A model generated the notes under the pieces. The model made no database searches and was not told where the DNA came from. It saw only the letters and a list, made by a program, of their open reading frames with translations. Positions 1 to 7,271 of a DNA stretch of 22,549 nt are shown here, piece after piece. How positions within the stretch are numbered: position 1 is the first letter of the stretch; each line of letters begins with the position of its first letter. This stretch comes from Eubacteriales bacterium (GTDB lineage: Bacteria; Bacillota; Clostridia; Lachnospirales; Lachnospiraceae), in the NCBI GenBank assembly GCA_030536565.1, contig JAUNPT010000017.1:1-22549 (forward strand), read 5' to 3'. The translations under genes and the position numbers were made by a program.

Positions 1-2
1 TA

Positions 3-914
3 GGAACAACAATTACAGTAAAGAGCGGGGGAACTACTCTTAGTGATGCAGTGAAGAAAGCAGCGAAGGGGACAACGATTGTAATTGATGGAACTGTTAA
101 GTCAGGTGCAGTTTCAGTTCCTGCCGGTGTTAATATTTCTGGAAAGAACAATGCAACAGTTGATTTTTCACAGACATCAGGAAGTACAGGGAGAGGCTTT
201 ACATTTGCAGGAAGTGGAAGTACAGTCTCTAATATCACAGTTAAAAATGCTTCTGATAACGGAATATTTATCTCAGGCTCTAATAATACATTTAAGTATG
301 TGACCTGCTGCTATAATGAAGATGCAGGATTTCAGGTAAGTAATGGTGGAGCCTACAACAAGTTTTATAATTGTACTTCTCACCATAATGCAGATGCAAA
401 GGGAGAGAATGCAGATGGCTTTGCAGTAAAGCTCCATTCAGGCGAAGGAAATTATTTCGAAAATTGTACTGCAGAATATAACAGCGATGATGGCTGGGAT
501 TTATATGCAGCGCATGGAGCTGTTACATGTGTGAATTGCAAGGCAAACTACAATGGATATTGTAATGGGATTTATGGAGATGGAAACGGATTTAAAATGG
601 GAGGCGTTGATAACAAGACAGAAGGTGTTGCAGCACATCTGGACCCATTGAACCATCAGCTTATTGGCTGTTCTGCAGTTGGTAATTATGCATCCGGATT
701 TGACAGAAATAATCAGAGCGGTGTTGTTACTATGAAGAACTGCTTTGCGGATTCTAATAAGAAAAAGAATTACAATTGGCCAGCATCAGGAACACCATCA
801 GCTCTTGGATATAAGGTTACATTTGGTAAAGCAGTCATTCAGGACTGTACATCAAAGAATGGCAGTAATAATATTACAGGCGCAACATTAGTGGGGACTT
901 GTATAGGATTCTAA
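3..914 (+). CDS. Pectate lyase, polysaccharide lyase family 9 (5'-truncated by the window edge)
   Basis: The reading frame is open from base 3, so the true start lies outside the window; 303 residues are visible. The protein is rich in Asn, Gly and Thr, with the repeating short strands of a right-handed parallel beta-helix. Its key residues match PL9 lyases such as Dickeya Pel9A. An ENADGF motif (Asp at 414-416) is followed exactly 24 residues later by DDGWD (486-500), which supplies the remaining calcium-binding aspartates. GNGFKMGG follows, with its Lys (594-596) as the probable catalytic base. The expected reaction is calcium-dependent beta-elimination of polygalacturonate. The signal peptide and any cell-wall or carbohydrate-binding modules would be in the missing part, so export is inferred. 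The gene ends at a strong hairpin and is not functionally linked to the flagellar genes. Family assignment is confident; substrate detail is from the family. Confidence 0.85.
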   Translation, partial: GTTITVKSGGTTLSDAVKKAAKGTTIVIDGTVKSGAVSVPAGVNISGKNNATVDFSQTSGSTGRGFTFAGSGSTVSNITVKNASDNGIFISGSNNTFKYVTCCYNEDAGFQVSNGGAYNKFYNCTSHHNADAKGENADGFAVKLHSGEGNYFENCTAEYNSDDGWDLYAAHGAVTCVNCKANYNGYCNGIYGDGNGFKMGGVDNKTEGVAAHLDPLNHQLIGCSAVGNYASGFDRNNQSGVVTMKNCFADSNKKKNYNWPASGTPSALGYKVTFGKAVIQDCTSKNGSNNITGATLVGTCIGF

Positions 915-934
915 ATAGTATAGGGTAAACTGTT

Positions 935-974
935 AAATGCAGCATTCAGTGAGGGTTCTGAATGCTGCATTTTT
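935..974 (+). terminator. Intrinsic terminator of the pectate lyase gene
   Basis: A perfect 15-bp inverted repeat (935-949 with 958-972) has an 8-base loop and runs into a short T stretch. It sits between two convergent genes, 21 bases after the lyase stop. In the minus direction the stem also ends in T bases, but no longer U tract follows, so action on the HD-GYP transcript is possible but weaker. Confidence 0.8.
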
Positions 975-989
975 GAGTGTCATATATTT

Positions 990-2108
990 TTACAGAATTG
1001 CTGTAATTTCAAGTCCGGGCTCTTTTGATAAGTCAATAAATTTGTCCCTGCTGCATTGGATTATTGGGCGGCTTGGGGCATTATCGTTGATAAGGACCAC
1101 TTTGCCGATTTCTCCATTTGAAAGTTTTACATCATTGTGGATATAAGATGAAACAACATTTTTTAAAAATGGAAGCAGATATGCCGGGTCAAATTTGCTA
1201 TAGGCATCTTTAGCCATTATGTCAATTACATGAAATGGACATATAGAACTGCGGTAAACACGTGCTGCGGTCATGGCATCATATACATCAGCAATGCTGA
1301 TGATTTTGGCAACAGGAGGGATACGGCTGCTGGTTAAATGGAAAGGATATCCGGAGCCATCACAATTTTCATGATGGAGCAGGCAGGCCTCTTTAATTCG
1401 TATGTCTATATCCTGATCTTTTAGCTGTTCGTATCCTAAATTAACGTGGTTTTTGATAATCTCATATTCATTGCTTGTAAGCTTGCCAGGTTTAGTAAGA
1501 ATTTCCTGCGGTGTGAGCAGCTTGCCAATGTCATGTAATAGTCCAGCAATTGTAAGAACATCTATATCTTCCTTGGAGTAATTAAGCCATTTTCCTATAA
1601 TTGACGCAATAAGTGAAACATTTAAGCAGTGAATGTATGTAAGGTCATCAAACTGACGCATACAGTGAAGCATATCGAACAGCTGCAGTGAATTATTATA
1701 TTCATGAAGCATGTTTGAGGTTTTGCGTAAAAGCTCTGTAACATTAATAGGTGTGTTTGATGTTATGATATCATTGAGATTATTCTTAATGGTATTGACG
1801 TTATCCATATATACGTCATTAAAATGCTTGTATTCATCGCTGTTCTTGATTTTTTCAAAATATGTCTGTGTGTCTTCGGATTCAATGACGGAAACTTCCC
1901 GAGCTGCTTCAGTATCACTGGCCAAAGCTTTTTTTGGCTGTACATAAACCGAGATTTCTAAAACATGGCCGCTGGAGATTTTAGAAATAATATCCATATC
2001 AAGTATTGTTCCCTTAGGGACTATGATGTGCCCGTCTTCCTGAATGACATCTTTTGAAAGCTTCATGCCTTCATCTGCGTCAAAAATAAAAATGGTTTTT
2101 TCTTCCAT
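990..2108 (-). CDS. HD-GYP domain protein, probable cyclic-di-GMP phosphodiesterase
   Basis: The protein has 372 residues. The start is the ATG at 2108 because AGGAG lies 8 bases upstream; a longer open frame reaching 2201 has no such site. Residues 1-55 form a small N-terminal domain (FDADEGMKLSKDV, then VPKGTIL) common in clostridial HD-GYP proteins. Residues 60-140 look helical and polar. The HD-GYP domain then carries LLHDIGK (190-196), HHENCDGSGYP (245-255) and IADVYDAMTAARVYR (272-286), so the metal-binding and GYP signatures are all intact. The tail has GEIGKVVLINDNAPSRP. No membrane segment is seen from this start, so it is probably cytoplasmic. Known role of the family: hydrolysis of c-di-GMP, often affecting motility against attachment. 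The gene is monocistronic here and divergent from metK. Activity is inferred from motifs. Confidence 0.85.
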   Translation of the reverse strand: MEEKTIFIFDADEGMKLSKDVIQEDGHIIVPKGTILDMDIISKISSGHVLEISVYVQPKKALASDTEAAREVSVIESEDTQTYFEKIKNSDEYKHFNDVYMDNVNTIKNNLNDIITSNTPINVTELLRKTSNMLHEYNNSLQLFDMLHCMRQFDDLTYIHCLNVSLIASIIGKWLNYSKEDIDVLTIAGLLHDIGKLLTPQEILTKPGKLTSNEYEIIKNHVNLGYEQLKDQDIDIRIKEACLLHHENCDGSGYPFHLTSSRIPPVAKIISIADVYDAMTAARVYRSSICPFHVIDIMAKDAYSKFDPAYLLPFLKNVVSSYIHNDVKLSNGEIGKVVLINDNAPSRPIIQCSRDKFIDLSKEPGLEITAIL

Positions 2109-2157
2109 GGTCTGTACTCCTGTTTTATTAAAATGTTCGTAACATAAAATTAATTTA

Positions 2158-2186
2158 ATTATAAATAAAATCGAAAAAAATTGCAA
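2158..2186 (-). promoter_or_regulatory. Sigma-A-type promoter for the HD-GYP gene
   Basis: Read on the minus strand, TTGCAA (2186-2181) is followed by a 17-base spacer and a perfect TATAAT (2163-2158). The expected transcript start is about 40 bases before the ATG at 2108. The promoter is back to back with the metK promoter. Confidence 0.65.
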
Positions 2187-2218
2187 ACGATAAAAAATCA
2201 TAAATAACTAAAACATAC

Positions 2219-2247
2219 TTGACGAAGAAGAAAATCTTGTGTAATAT
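2219..2247 (+). promoter_or_regulatory. Sigma-A-type promoter for the riboswitch-metK transcript
   Basis: TTGACG (2219-2224), a 17-base spacer and TAATAT (2242-2247) make a near-consensus housekeeping promoter. It lies about 50 bases before the SAM riboswitch and points toward metK. Confidence 0.75.
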
Positions 2248-2300
2248 CTATATGAAATGAAACATTTTAAATAACTAATTGAATATTTTGATTATGTCCC

Positions 2301-2404
2301 TTATTTAGAGTGGCGGAGATACATAGGATCGATGAAGCCCGGCAACCCCTCGTATTTGAAACGAGGAAGGTGCCAACCTGAGCGAGAGAACATTGCAGAT
2401 ATCA
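2301..2404 (+). promoter_or_regulatory. SAM-I (S-box) riboswitch aptamer
   Basis: The conserved core is clear: AGAGTGGCGGAG (2307-2318), GATGAAGCCCGGCAACC (2331-2347) and AGGTGCCAACC (2368-2378). A perfect P3 stem pairs CCTCGT (2348-2353) with ACGAGG (2361-2366). AGG at 2325-2327 can pair with CCT at 2377-2379, matching the L2-J3/4 pseudoknot. P4 is imperfect, and I can draw only about five pairs for P1 (TATTT with AGATA), so the outer boundaries are approximate. S-box RNAs bind S-adenosylmethionine and normally shut off methionine and SAM genes by forming a terminator. A terminator lies downstream and metK, which makes SAM, is the next gene, so this is direct product feedback. Confidence 0.93.
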
Positions 2405-2492
2405 GTCTGCTTTATGGTGGTGTACATTTACCATGAGCTGAGTGATACATGCATTTCGAACAATAAGAGGATTTGGAATCTATATAAGATTG

Positions 2493-2518
2493 CGGGTCCC
2501 TTCGTGGGGCCCGTTTTA
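2493..2518 (+). terminator. Riboswitch-controlled intrinsic terminator before metK
   Basis: CGGGTCCC (2493-2500) pairs with GGGGCCCG (2506-2513) around a TTCGT loop, followed by TTTTA. It stands between the SAM-I aptamer and metK, so it is the likely off-switch. It lies about 90 bases beyond the aptamer and I could not identify the competing antiterminator strand by eye. Confidence 0.8.
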
Positions 2519-2548
2519 TATGTATATTATGCATATGACATAATGCGG

Positions 2549-2565
2549 GTGGTGTCAGGCACCAC
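2549..2565 (+). repeat. Small perfect hairpin, possible REP-like element
   Basis: GTGGTG (2549-2554) and CACCAC (2560-2565) form a six-pair stem around TCAGG, between the riboswitch terminator and the metK start. The GGTGTCAGGCACC core resembles short palindromes that I recall as dispersed in Firmicute genomes. Only one copy is in this window, so a repeat identity is a guess. No T tract follows, so it is not a terminator. Confidence 0.3.
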
Positions 2566-2618
2566 AAACAGAAGAATATTCAAAGCCGGCTATGATAACC
2601 GGGGAAAGGGAAAATACT

Positions 2619-3806
2619 ATGGAAAAAAGATTATTTACATCAGAGTCAGTAACGGAAGGACATCCTGATAAAATCTGTGATCAGATTTCAGATGCGGTTT
2701 TAGATGCGTTATACGCTCAGGATCCATATTCAAGAGTGGCATGTGAGACATTGACAAACACAGGCTTTGTTATGGTTATGGGAGAGATTACAACTAAGGC
2801 AAATGTTGATATTCCTCAGATTGTCCGTGATACAGTTGTTGAAATTGGATATGACAGTTCAGACAAGGGGTTCGATGGTAATACCTGTGCTGTAATGGTT
2901 GCACTTGACAAGCAGTCAACTGATATTGCGATGGGTGTTGATAAGGCACTTGAGGCTAAGACAGGAGAAGATGATGATGCTGCAATAGAGGCAATTGGTG
3001 CTGGTGACCAGGGAATGATGTTTGGATACGCCACAAACGAGACAGAGGAGTTTATGCCATATTCAGCTGCGTTGGCACAGAAGCTTTCAAGACAGCTTAC
3101 AAAGGTACGTAAGGACGGAACACTTTCATATTTAAGACCAGATGGAAAAACTCAGGTTACAGTAGAGTATGATGAGAACAATAAGCCAATTAAGCTTGAT
3201 GCGGTTGTAGTATCTTCACAGCATGCACCGGAGGTTACACAGGAGCAGATTCATGAGGATATTAAGAAGTATGTAATTGATGCGGTTGTAGACCCTGCAA
3301 TGGTAGATGACCAGACAAAAATATTTATTAATCCAACAGGACGATTTGTAATCGGTGGACCTAATGGAGATTCAGGCCTTACAGGACGTAAGATTATTGT
3401 TGATACTTATGGCGGTGTTGCAAGACATGGCGGTGGAGCCTTCTCAGGAAAAGACTGTACGAAGGTTGACCGTTCAGCTGCATATGCAGCACGTTATGTT
3501 GCAAAGAACATAGTTGCAGCTGGAATAGCTGACAGATGTGAGATTCAGCTTTCATATGCAATTGGTGTTGCACATCCTACATCAATTATGGTTGAAACAT
3601 TCGGTACAGGAAAGTTAAGCAATGAAAAAATAGTTGAAATAGTAAGAGAGAATTTTGATTTAAGGCCGGCTGGAATTATTAAGATGCTTGACCTTAGAAG
3701 ACCAATTTACAAGCAGACAGCTGCTTATGGACATTTTGGACGTACAGATTTGAATCTGCCTTGGGAACAGCTTGATAAGGCTGATGATTTAAAAAAATAT
3801 CTGTAG
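2619..3806 (+). CDS. metK: S-adenosylmethionine synthetase (methionine adenosyltransferase)
   Basis: The protein has 395 residues, the usual length (about 385-400). It makes S-adenosylmethionine from methionine and ATP in the cytoplasm. Signature motifs are present: GHPDKICDQ (14-22), the ATP-binding GAGDQGMMFGYA (127-138) and the phosphate-binding loop GGGAFSGKD (271-279), followed by KVDRSAAYAARY. The start is the ATG giving MEKRLFTSES, which matches the family. The upstream ATG at 2592 would add nine unconserved residues. The ribosome site (GGGGAAAGGG) is purine-rich but not a classic AGGAGG. Control is by the SAM-I riboswitch and terminator upstream. The gene is a single unit ending in a hairpin and is independent of the flagellar genes. 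Confidence 0.98.
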   Translation: MEKRLFTSESVTEGHPDKICDQISDAVLDALYAQDPYSRVACETLTNTGFVMVMGEITTKANVDIPQIVRDTVVEIGYDSSDKGFDGNTCAVMVALDKQSTDIAMGVDKALEAKTGEDDDAAIEAIGAGDQGMMFGYATNETEEFMPYSAALAQKLSRQLTKVRKDGTLSYLRPDGKTQVTVEYDENNKPIKLDAVVVSSQHAPEVTQEQIHEDIKKYVIDAVVDPAMVDDQTKIFINPTGRFVIGGPNGDSGLTGRKIIVDTYGGVARHGGGAFSGKDCTKVDRSAAYAARYVAKNIVAAGIADRCEIQLSYAIGVAHPTSIMVETFGTGKLSNEKIVEIVRENFDLRPAGIIKMLDLRRPIYKQTAAYGHFGRTDLNLPWEQLDKADDLKKYL

Positions 3807-3825
3807 TTGAATGGATTGGATTTGA

Positions 3826-3853
3826 ATGGGCGTCGCAGGTGCGGCGCCCATTT
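3826..3853 (+). terminator. Hairpin after metK, probable terminator
   Basis: ATGGGCGTCGC (3826-3836) pairs with GCGGCGCCCAT (3841-3851) around AGGT: eleven pairs with one G-U. The T run after it is only three bases before GC-rich sequence, so termination may be incomplete. It lies 19 bases after the metK stop. Confidence 0.6.
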
Positions 3854-3964
3854 GCTGCGCTTAGCCAGGCAGAGGTGTAATCTAACTGCTGTAAGTATGC
3901 AGAGTAACCTGATAGTGGGAAATTCACAAAAGTATGAATTTTTTAAAAAAATTGCAAAATAGTC

Positions 3965-3993
3965 TTTTAAAATGATTTAATCTTGTTTATAAT
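3965..3993 (+). promoter_or_regulatory. Promoter for the mbl operon
   Basis: A perfect TATAAT (3988-3993) has a weak TTTTAA (3965-3970) 17 bases before it. It would start transcription near 4000 and leave a leader of about 105 bases before mbl. The rest of the 3854-4104 gap shows no gene. Confidence 0.55.
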
Positions 3994-4052
3994 GGTAACT
4001 AACCATATAATCCCATAGTGGGTTTGTGTGCTGTCTGATTTTAAGTTAACAA

Positions 4053-4081
4053 CGCAGAGACTGCAAAATGCAGAGACTGCG
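4053..4081 (+). promoter_or_regulatory. Symmetric leader hairpin before mbl
   Basis: The 11-base sequence GCAGAGACTGC occurs twice (4054-4064 and 4070-4080) separated by AAAAT. Because each copy starts with GCAG and ends with CTGC, the pair folds: CGCAG with CTGCG, an AGA/AGA internal loop, then CTGC with GCAG around an AAAAT loop. It ends about 10 bases before the mbl Shine-Dalgarno. A role in translation or mRNA stability is possible but unproven. Confidence 0.45.
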
Positions 4082-4104
4082 CTTTGAATTGAAAGGGGAA
4101 CATT

Positions 4105-5097
4105 ATGTTATCAACTGACATAGGTATAGATTTAGGTACAGCCAGTATTCTTGTATATATAAAGGGAAAGGGTGTTGTATTAAAGGAACCATCTGTTGTC
4201 GCATTTGACAGAGATACTAATAAAATAAAAGCAATTGGCGAGGAAGCAAGACTCATGCTTGGCAGAACTCCTGGTAATATTGTGGCGGTAAGACCATTAA
4301 GACAAGGGGTTATTTCAGATTATACAGTAACTGAAAAGATGTTAAAGTACTTTATTCAAAAAGCTGTTGGCAAGAGAATATTAAAGAAGCCAAGAATAAG
4401 TGTATGTGTACCTTCGAGTGTAACAGAGGTTGAGAAGAAGGCGGTTGAAGATGCTACACTTCAGGCAGGTGCAAGAGAGGTAGCAATCATTGAAGAACCA
4501 ATTGCGGCTGCGATTGGCGCAGGCATTGATATCTCAAGACCATGTGGCAACATGATTGTGGATATCGGCGGCGGTACAACTGATATTGCTGTTATTTCAT
4601 TAGGCGGAACGGTTGTAAGTACATCAATTAAAATTGCGGGTGATGACTTCGATGAAGCAATTGTAAGATATATGAGAAAGAAGCACAACCTTCTTATCGG
4701 TGAAAGAACTGCAGAAGATATTAAGATTAAGGTTGGCTCGGCATATCCAAGAGCTGAAGTTGTCACGATGAATGTAAGGGGACGTAACTTAGTTACAGGT
4801 CTTCCTAAAACGGTGGAGGTTACATCTGAGGAGACAGAGGAAGCTTTAAGAGAGGCTACATCTCAGATTGTCGAGGCAGTTCATTCGGTGCTTGAAAAAA
4901 CTCCGCCAGAGCTCGCTTCTGATATTGCAGACAGAGGTATCGTTCTTACAGGCGGTGGAAGTCTTCTTTCAGGCCTGGAAGATTTAATCGAGGCTAAAAC
5001 AGGAATTAATACAATGACTGCAGAGGATCCAATGACAGCGGTTGCTATTGGTACTGGTAAGTTTATTGAGTTCTTAGCTGGGTACAGAGAAGATTAG
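4105..5097 (+). CDS. mbl: MreB/Mbl family actin-like cell-shape protein
   Basis: The 330-residue protein is a bacterial actin of the MreB family, which forms membrane-associated filaments guiding cell-wall synthesis. ATP-binding motifs are in order: DIGIDLGTAS (5-14, phosphate 1), DIGGGTTD (153-160, phosphate 2) and LTGGGSLL (281-288, adenosine). Length is typical (330-345). I prefer Mbl to MreB because the next two genes are FlhO- and FlhP-like, the same order as mbl-flhO-flhP in Bacillus subtilis, and mreC/mreD, the usual MreB partners, are absent. The ATG at 4105 has an AAAGGGG ribosome site 6-7 bases upstream. The gene heads a tightly spaced run that probably reaches yvyF. The mbl name rests on context more than on residues unique to Mbl. 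Confidence 0.88.
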   Translation: MLSTDIGIDLGTASILVYIKGKGVVLKEPSVVAFDRDTNKIKAIGEEARLMLGRTPGNIVAVRPLRQGVISDYTVTEKMLKYFIQKAVGKRILKKPRISVCVPSSVTEVEKKAVEDATLQAGAREVAIIEEPIAAAIGAGIDISRPCGNMIVDIGGGTTDIAVISLGGTVVSTSIKIAGDDFDEAIVRYMRKKHNLLIGERTAEDIKIKVGSAYPRAEVVTMNVRGRNLVTGLPKTVEVTSEETEEALREATSQIVEAVHSVLEKTPPELASDIADRGIVLTGGGSLLSGLEDLIEAKTGINTMTAEDPMTAVAIGTGKFIEFLAGYRED

Positions 5098-5142
5098 AAT
5101 TTTGGTAAGTGTGTGTGAACACATCACAGATGGAGGTTGGCA

Positions 5143-5913
5143 ATGGTAAAAGGTCTTTACACAAGTTATACAGGCATGGTTAATCAACAGTACAGGCTGG
5201 ATGTTGTTTCCAATAACCTTGCAAACGCAACAACTACAGGTTTTAAAAAAGAGGGCTGTACCACACAGGCATTTGATTCTGTATATGGAATTAAGATAAA
5301 GGATGCTACGGTGGGACGTCTGAACCAGAACATTGGCAGACTAAGCCTGGGTGCTAAGATTGGTGAAACCTATAGGAGCTGGAATCAGGGTTCATTGATT
5401 TCAACAGGAAGTAAGTATGATTTTGCCCTTTCAGGTAATGGTTTTTTTAATATTTCATTTACTAACAAGGCTGGCGAAACAACTACCATGTATACCAGGG
5501 ATGGATCTTTCCAGATGAATGCAGAAGGTTATCTGGTGACCAAGGATGGCGATTATGTATTAGGCGAAAGCGGGCCAATACAGTTACCTGCTAATATCAG
5601 CGAGCTGGGCGTGGAGCCTTCTGGCGAGATATATGCTGACGGACAGTACATAGACACATTTGAACTGACAGATTTTGAGGATTATGATTATCTTGAGATG
5701 TACGGAGAGAATCTTTTTACGACAGTTGAGGGAGCTACAGAAAAAGAGCCTTCTATAGCAGTGACGCAGGGATATCTGGAAGCATCTAATATTAATGTGG
5801 TATCTGAGATGGTCGATATGATAACGATAGCCAGAGAGTATGAGAGCGGTCAGAAGGTCATGAATGCCATAGATGAAATGTTGGGCAGAATGGTTAATAT
5901 TTCAGAGCTATAA
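5143..5913 (+). CDS. flhO: Flagellar basal-body rod protein, FlhO/FlgF-like
   Basis: The protein has 256 residues. The N-terminus (MVKGLYTSYTGMV, then LDVVSNNLANATTTGFKK, about residues 18-35) is the flagellar basal-body rod signature. FALSGNGFFNI marks the FlgE/F/G family core. The C-terminus (QGYLEASNINVVSEMVDMI) is the matching FlgE/F/G helix. Together the terminal helices form the D0 coiled coil of rod and hook subunits, exported by the flagellar type III machinery without a cleaved signal peptide. I chose ATG 5143, six bases after TGGAGG; a TTG at 5137 would sit directly against that site. Placement after mbl and before a second FlgG-like gene supports FlhO, a proximal rod protein in B. 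subtilis. FlgF is the alternative name. Confidence 0.85.
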   Translation: MVKGLYTSYTGMVNQQYRLDVVSNNLANATTTGFKKEGCTTQAFDSVYGIKIKDATVGRLNQNIGRLSLGAKIGETYRSWNQGSLISTGSKYDFALSGNGFFNISFTNKAGETTTMYTRDGSFQMNAEGYLVTKDGDYVLGESGPIQLPANISELGVEPSGEIYADGQYIDTFELTDFEDYDYLEMYGENLFTTVEGATEKEPSIAVTQGYLEASNINVVSEMVDMITIAREYESGQKVMNAIDEMLGRMVNISEL

Positions 5914-5955
5914 GCCGATAGATAAATTATACTATGGAACGGAGAGTGACCTAAG

Positions 5956-6774
5956 ATGATGAGATCATTATATACAGCGGCATCAGGAATGATGGCGCAG
6001 CAGGCTGGCGTAGATACAATCGCCAACAATCTTGCCAATGTTAATACAGTTGGCTATAAAAGCGAATCAACAGAATTTAAATCACTGCTTTATCAGGATT
6101 TACAGGCAAAAACTACATCGGCAAATGGAGAGAATAAGCCGGTAAGCGCTCAGGTTGGACTTGGCTCAAGAGTGTCATCTGTGACTTCACACTATACGCA
6201 GGGCCCTATTAATCCAACAGACAGCAATACTGATTTTGCGATAAGTGGAAAAGGTTTTTTTGCAATAATGGATACGAATACAGGGGATACATTATATACC
6301 CGTAACGGTAATTTTGGATTTTCAACAGCAACAGAAGGACATATGCTCTGCACTCCTGATGGATTCCCTGTGCTCGATACAGATGGTAATCCGATAGTTC
6401 TTACAAATGACTATAATATAAGCAAGGTTACAGTAGATACAGACGGAAATCTATTGTATCCTGATGAAGAAAATAATCCTGCAAAGATGGGAATGAAGAT
6501 AGGCTTGTTTCAGTTTGCTAATCCATCTGGTCTTGAGAAAATGGGAAGTAATCTCTTAAAGGAGACTGATGCATCTGGATTTCCTCTTAATGAGTATTAT
6601 GATGATATTGGAAAGAAAAGTACATTAAGGCAGGGATATCTGGAAGCATCTAATGTACAGGTTGCTACAGAGATGGTAAATCTTATAACTGCCCAGAGAG
6701 CATATGAGCTGTGTTCCAAGGCAATTACAACTTCAGATACAATGATGGAGCAGGCAAATAATCTTAAGAGATAG
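5956..6774 (+). CDS. flhP: Flagellar distal rod protein, FlhP/FlgG-like
   Basis: The 272-residue protein starts MMRSLYTAASGMMAQQ and continues with IANNLANVNTVGYKS, the rod-protein signature. DFAISGKGFFAI lies in the middle and LRQGYLEASNVQVATEMVNLI near the end, followed by AQRAYEL; this is the FlgG-type C-terminal motif. Its role is as a distal rod subunit linking basal body to hook. It lies 42 bases after flhO and shares its terminal domains, so the two are paralogues. GGAGAG is 9 bases before ATG 5956; a second ATG three bases on is also usable. By position it corresponds to FlhP of B. subtilis; many pipelines would call it FlgG. Confidence 0.87.
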   Translation: MMRSLYTAASGMMAQQAGVDTIANNLANVNTVGYKSESTEFKSLLYQDLQAKTTSANGENKPVSAQVGLGSRVSSVTSHYTQGPINPTDSNTDFAISGKGFFAIMDTNTGDTLYTRNGNFGFSTATEGHMLCTPDGFPVLDTDGNPIVLTNDYNISKVTVDTDGNLLYPDEENNPAKMGMKIGLFQFANPSGLEKMGSNLLKETDASGFPLNEYYDDIGKKSTLRQGYLEASNVQVATEMVNLITAQRAYELCSKAITTSDTMMEQANNLKR

Positions 6775-6795
6775 TAAGTAGAAATGGAGGCTGCC

Positions 6796-7218
6796 ATGAA
6801 CGATTTTGGTTTAGTACAGGGATTAAATTCGGCATATAATAATAATTATGTCAGCCAGACAGGTAATAACCTGGAAAATTCATTGAATAATTCGGACTTG
6901 TCAACAGCAACAGACGATGAATTGATGGAGGTCTGTAAGGATTTCGAGAAATATTTTGTTGAACAGGTTATGAAATCAATGCAGAAGATGGCTGATGTTG
7001 ATGGGGACGGACAAGGGTCTTCATCATTATTTTCCACAATGGCAGGAATATCTTCCTCAGATGCTGGAATGAGTACACTGAGCAGTTATTTTGGTGACCA
7101 GTATATAAGCAGTCTTTCTGAGACATTGTGTGAATCACAAGATGGACAGGGACTTGGTATAGCCCAGATGCTGTACCAGCAGATGAAACGTAATTACAGT
7201 ATAGATGAAGCGTTATAG
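6796..7218 (+). CDS. Rod-binding protein, FlgJ N-terminal-domain type
   Basis: The protein has 140 residues. The region DDELMEVCKDFEKYFVEQVMKSM matches the rod-binding domain of FlgJ, and the end (LGIAQMLYQQMKRNY) fits the same family. The muramidase domain of proteobacterial FlgJ is absent, as is usual for short Firmicute versions. The expected role is as a scaffold or cap for rod assembly in the periplasm-equivalent space. ATG 6796 has GGAGG five bases upstream; the in-frame ATG at 6784 overlaps that ribosome site and is unlikely. It follows flhP by 21 bases, which agrees with rod assembly. The linker around residues 70-85 is Gly/Ser/Asp-rich. Confidence 0.8.
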   Translation: MNDFGLVQGLNSAYNNNYVSQTGNNLENSLNNSDLSTATDDELMEVCKDFEKYFVEQVMKSMQKMADVDGDGQGSSSLFSTMAGISSSDAGMSTLSSYFGDQYISSLSETLCESQDGQGLGIAQMLYQQMKRNYSIDEAL

Positions 7219-7271
7219 GATTTGGCAGATTGAAAAGAAAATAGCGTTATAGACGAGAAGGAGAATTTGCG

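Noticed and set aside
2393..2668. Open frame of 91 codons across the SAM riboswitch expression platform and into metK
   Set aside because: It runs through the riboswitch and its terminator, overlaps the metK start in another frame, and has no ribosome site or recognisable sequence.
5894..5921. GCCGATAG with TTAA upstream, between flhO and flhP, resembling a sigma-28 promoter
   Set aside because: The -35 is TTAA rather than TAAA, the -10 has a mismatch, and it mostly overlaps the flhO coding end inside a tight operon.
7209..7250. Repeated GCGTTATAG on either side of the flgJ-like stop codon
   Set aside because: A nine-base repeat in AT-rich DNA with no structure or known element; probably chance.
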